Translations under genes and position numbers: made by a program | Shown: in pieces, positions 62,634 to 64,000 of the stretch | Numbering within the stretch: the first letter of the stretch is position 1 | How the letters are laid out: each line of letters begins with the position of its first letter | Origin: DDH964 sp963763205 | GTDB taxonomy: Bacteria > Desulfobacterota > Desulfuromonadia > Desulfuromonadales > DDH964 | NCBI GenBank assembly: GCA_963763205.1 | Contig: CAVXNQ010000009.1 | Location: 61,332 to 125,331 of the forward strand | Direction of reading: 5' to 3' | Length of the DNA: 64,000 bases | The notes under the pieces: generated by a model | What the model was told of the DNA's origin: nothing | Databases searched by the model: none | Seen by the model: only the letters and a program-made list of their open reading frames with translations

Positions 62634-63863
62634 ATGAGGTTGATGATGAAATCGGTTGCGGAGCAGATGGCGGTGATCCGCCGTGGGGCAGTGGAAGTCC
62701 TGGTCGAGACGGAACTCGCGGAGAAGCTCGCCCAGGCAGCCAAGACCGGGGTGCCGCTGAAAATCAAGGCCGGCTTCGATCCGACCGCCCCCGATCTGCA
62801 TGTCGGGCATACGGTGCTGATCCAGAAACTCAAGCAGTTCCAGGAACTCGGCCACGAGGTTTGTTTTCTGATCGGTGATTTTACTGGCATGATCGGCGAT
62901 CCGACCGGCAAGAACGAGACGCGCAAGGCATTGACCCGCGAACAGGTGCTGCAGAATGCCGAGACCTACCGGGAACAGGTATTCAAGATCCTCGATCCGG
63001 AACGGACCCGGGTGGTTTTCAACAGCAGCTGGATGGGGGCCATGAATGCCGCCGAGTTGATTGCTCTGGCGGCCCGCTATACGGTGGCGCGCATGCTCGA
63101 GCGCGACGACTTCCACAAGCGTTTTTCCAGCCAGCAGCCGATTGCCATCCACGAATTCCTCTATCCCCTGGTGCAGGGCTACGACTCGGTGGCGCTGCAG
63201 GCCGACGTGGAGCTCGGCGGCACCGACCAGAAGTTCAACCTGCTGGTCGGGCGTGAATTGCAGAAGCAATGGGGGCAGCGGCCACAGTGCGTGCTGACCA
63301 TGCCGCTCCTTGAGGGGCTTGACGGCGTCAACAAGATGAGCAAGTCGCTCGGCAACTACATCGGCATCACGGAGCCGCCCAAGGAGATCTTCGGCAAGAC
63401 CATGAGCATTTCCGATGAGTTGATGGTCCGTTATTACGAATTGCTTTCCGATGTCGACTTGACCAGTCTCCAGCAGGTACGCGACGGCGTAGCCGGCAAA
63501 CCCGGCGGCCGACACCCCATGGAGAGCAAGAAGGCGTTGGCCAGGGAGCTGGTCGCCCGGTTCCATGACGCCACCGCCGCGGTCCAGGCCGAAGCGGAAT
63601 TCGTTCAGCAGTTCAAGCAGAAGGAGATCCCCGACGATATTCCCGTGGTTCGCTTTGCCGCTGGGGATCCGGTCTGGGTCTGCCGCCTGCTTGCTGAGGC
63701 CGGCTTGGTTACCTCCAACGGCGAAGCCCGACGCCTGGTCCAGCAGGGCGGCGTCAAGCTCAATGGGGAGAAGGTCGGCAATCCCGACCTCGAAGTGCAG
63801 GCTGCCGGCGAGGTTGTTTTGCAAGCCGGGAAGCGGCGGTTTGCACGGGTGATTTTCGGCTGA
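62634..63863 (+). CDS. tyrS: Tyrosyl-tRNA synthetase
   Basis: 409-aa class I synthetase of the TyrZ-like branch. FDPTAPDLHVGHTVLIQKL has the HIGH-type motif (HVGH), GGTDQKFNLLVGRELQ is typical, KMSKS is exact, and an S4 RNA-binding domain (EARRLVQQGGVKLNGEKV) closes the protein. Several starts are possible (62634, 62643, 62646); 62634 follows AGGAAAG. Confidence 0.96.
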   Translation: MRLMMKSVAEQMAVIRRGAVEVLVETELAEKLAQAAKTGVPLKIKAGFDPTAPDLHVGHTVLIQKLKQFQELGHEVCFLIGDFTGMIGDPTGKNETRKALTREQVLQNAETYREQVFKILDPERTRVVFNSSWMGAMNAAELIALAARYTVARMLERDDFHKRFSSQQPIAIHEFLYPLVQGYDSVALQADVELGGTDQKFNLLVGRELQKQWGQRPQCVLTMPLLEGLDGVNKMSKSLGNYIGITEPPKEIFGKTMSISDELMVRYYELLSDVDLTSLQQVRDGVAGKPGGRHPMESKKALARELVARFHDATAAVQAEAEFVQQFKQKEIPDDIPVVRFAAGDPVWVCRLLAEAGLVTSNGEARRLVQQGGVKLNGEKVGNPDLEVQAAGEVVLQAGKRRFARVIFG

Positions 63864-63895
63864 CAGAAAAAAGCAAAAAGAGCCCAAATAGTCCT

Positions 63896-63923
63896 TGACG
63901 ATGAAGGCGGGGTTGGCTATAGT
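63896..63923 (+). promoter_or_regulatory. Strong sigma70 promoter downstream of tyrS
   Basis: TTGACA, 16 bp, TATAGT. A second TTGACA lies at 63986-63991 near the window end. Two consecutive strong promoter elements suggest a highly expressed stable-RNA operon just beyond the window. Confidence 0.6.
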
Positions 63924-64000
63924 TCGACGCCTTGCCGGACAGAAATTCTCCCGCCCCGGCTGGATGAAAAAAGCCAGAAACTGGCTTGACAGAGGGGGAG

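Overview
The window is GC-rich and gene-dense. It looks like chromosomal DNA from an anaerobic, alcohol-oxidising member of the Desulfuromonadota (Pelobacter/Desulfuromonas/Geobacter type). The evidence is two iron-dependent alcohol dehydrogenases, an FlxABCD-HdrABC electron complex, a group 3b-like NiFe hydrogenase, NtrC-family control and a DUF294/solute-symporter locus. The taxonomic call is inference from gene content.

Layout. 0.8-6.2 kb: Fe-alcohol dehydrogenase 1, a PAS histidine kinase and a sigma54 response regulator, then MoaA, a MOSC protein and a tiny ribbon-helix-helix-like protein. 6.5-16 kb: a radical SAM/SPASM enzyme, Fe-alcohol dehydrogenase 2, a MoxR/VWA(CoxE) pair, a small Cys protein with a second radical SAM enzyme, a multi-PAS kinase and a NUDIX protein. 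16.4-30 kb: a mycofactocin island with mftA, mftB, mftC, an OYE/FadH flavoenzyme, an ETF alpha/beta pair with FixC/FixX, mftF and mftD, followed by a MoaD-like gene, a lower-GC membrane protein and ethanolamine ammonia-lyase eutBC. No mftE is present. 30.2-37.3 kb (minus strand): hdrCBA-flxDCBA. 37.3-39.2 kb: regulatory DNA, a tRNA-Arg-like fragment, a CHC2 zinc-finger protein and a rhomboid protease. 39.3-43.1 kb: hydBGDA. 43.2-47.5 kb (minus): DUF294 protein, small membrane protein, sodium:solute symporter and DUF4212 partner. 47.8-64 kb: ordinary housekeeping genes (mutT-like, ubiE, AsmA-like, rluA-like, smc, roadblock, ftsY, zapB-like, zapA, likely 6S RNA, fau, rny, ymdB, tyrS).

How it may work together (inference). 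Alcohol is oxidised by Fe-dependent dehydrogenases that probably hand electrons to mycofactocin. Reduced mycofactocin and NADH would feed the dedicated ETF/FixCX branch to quinone and the Flx-Hdr complex. EutBC supplies acetaldehyde from ethanolamine. The best new signal is regulatory. Matches to the sigma54 -24/-12 promoter precede adh1, adh2, mftA and hdrC, all with the exact GG-N10-GC spacing. Each has a 17-bp G-rich/C-rich dyad (TGGGG-N7-CCCCA or a close variant) about 90-200 bp upstream, where NtrC-type activators bind. Together with the local kinase/regulator pair this suggests one alcohol regulon spanning the window.

Quality warning. At least twenty single-base frame breaks fall in recognisable genes at 13.7-30 kb and 43.8-47.3 kb, while large genes elsewhere are intact. 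They look like assembly or consensus errors. Affected genes are annotated over their full span.
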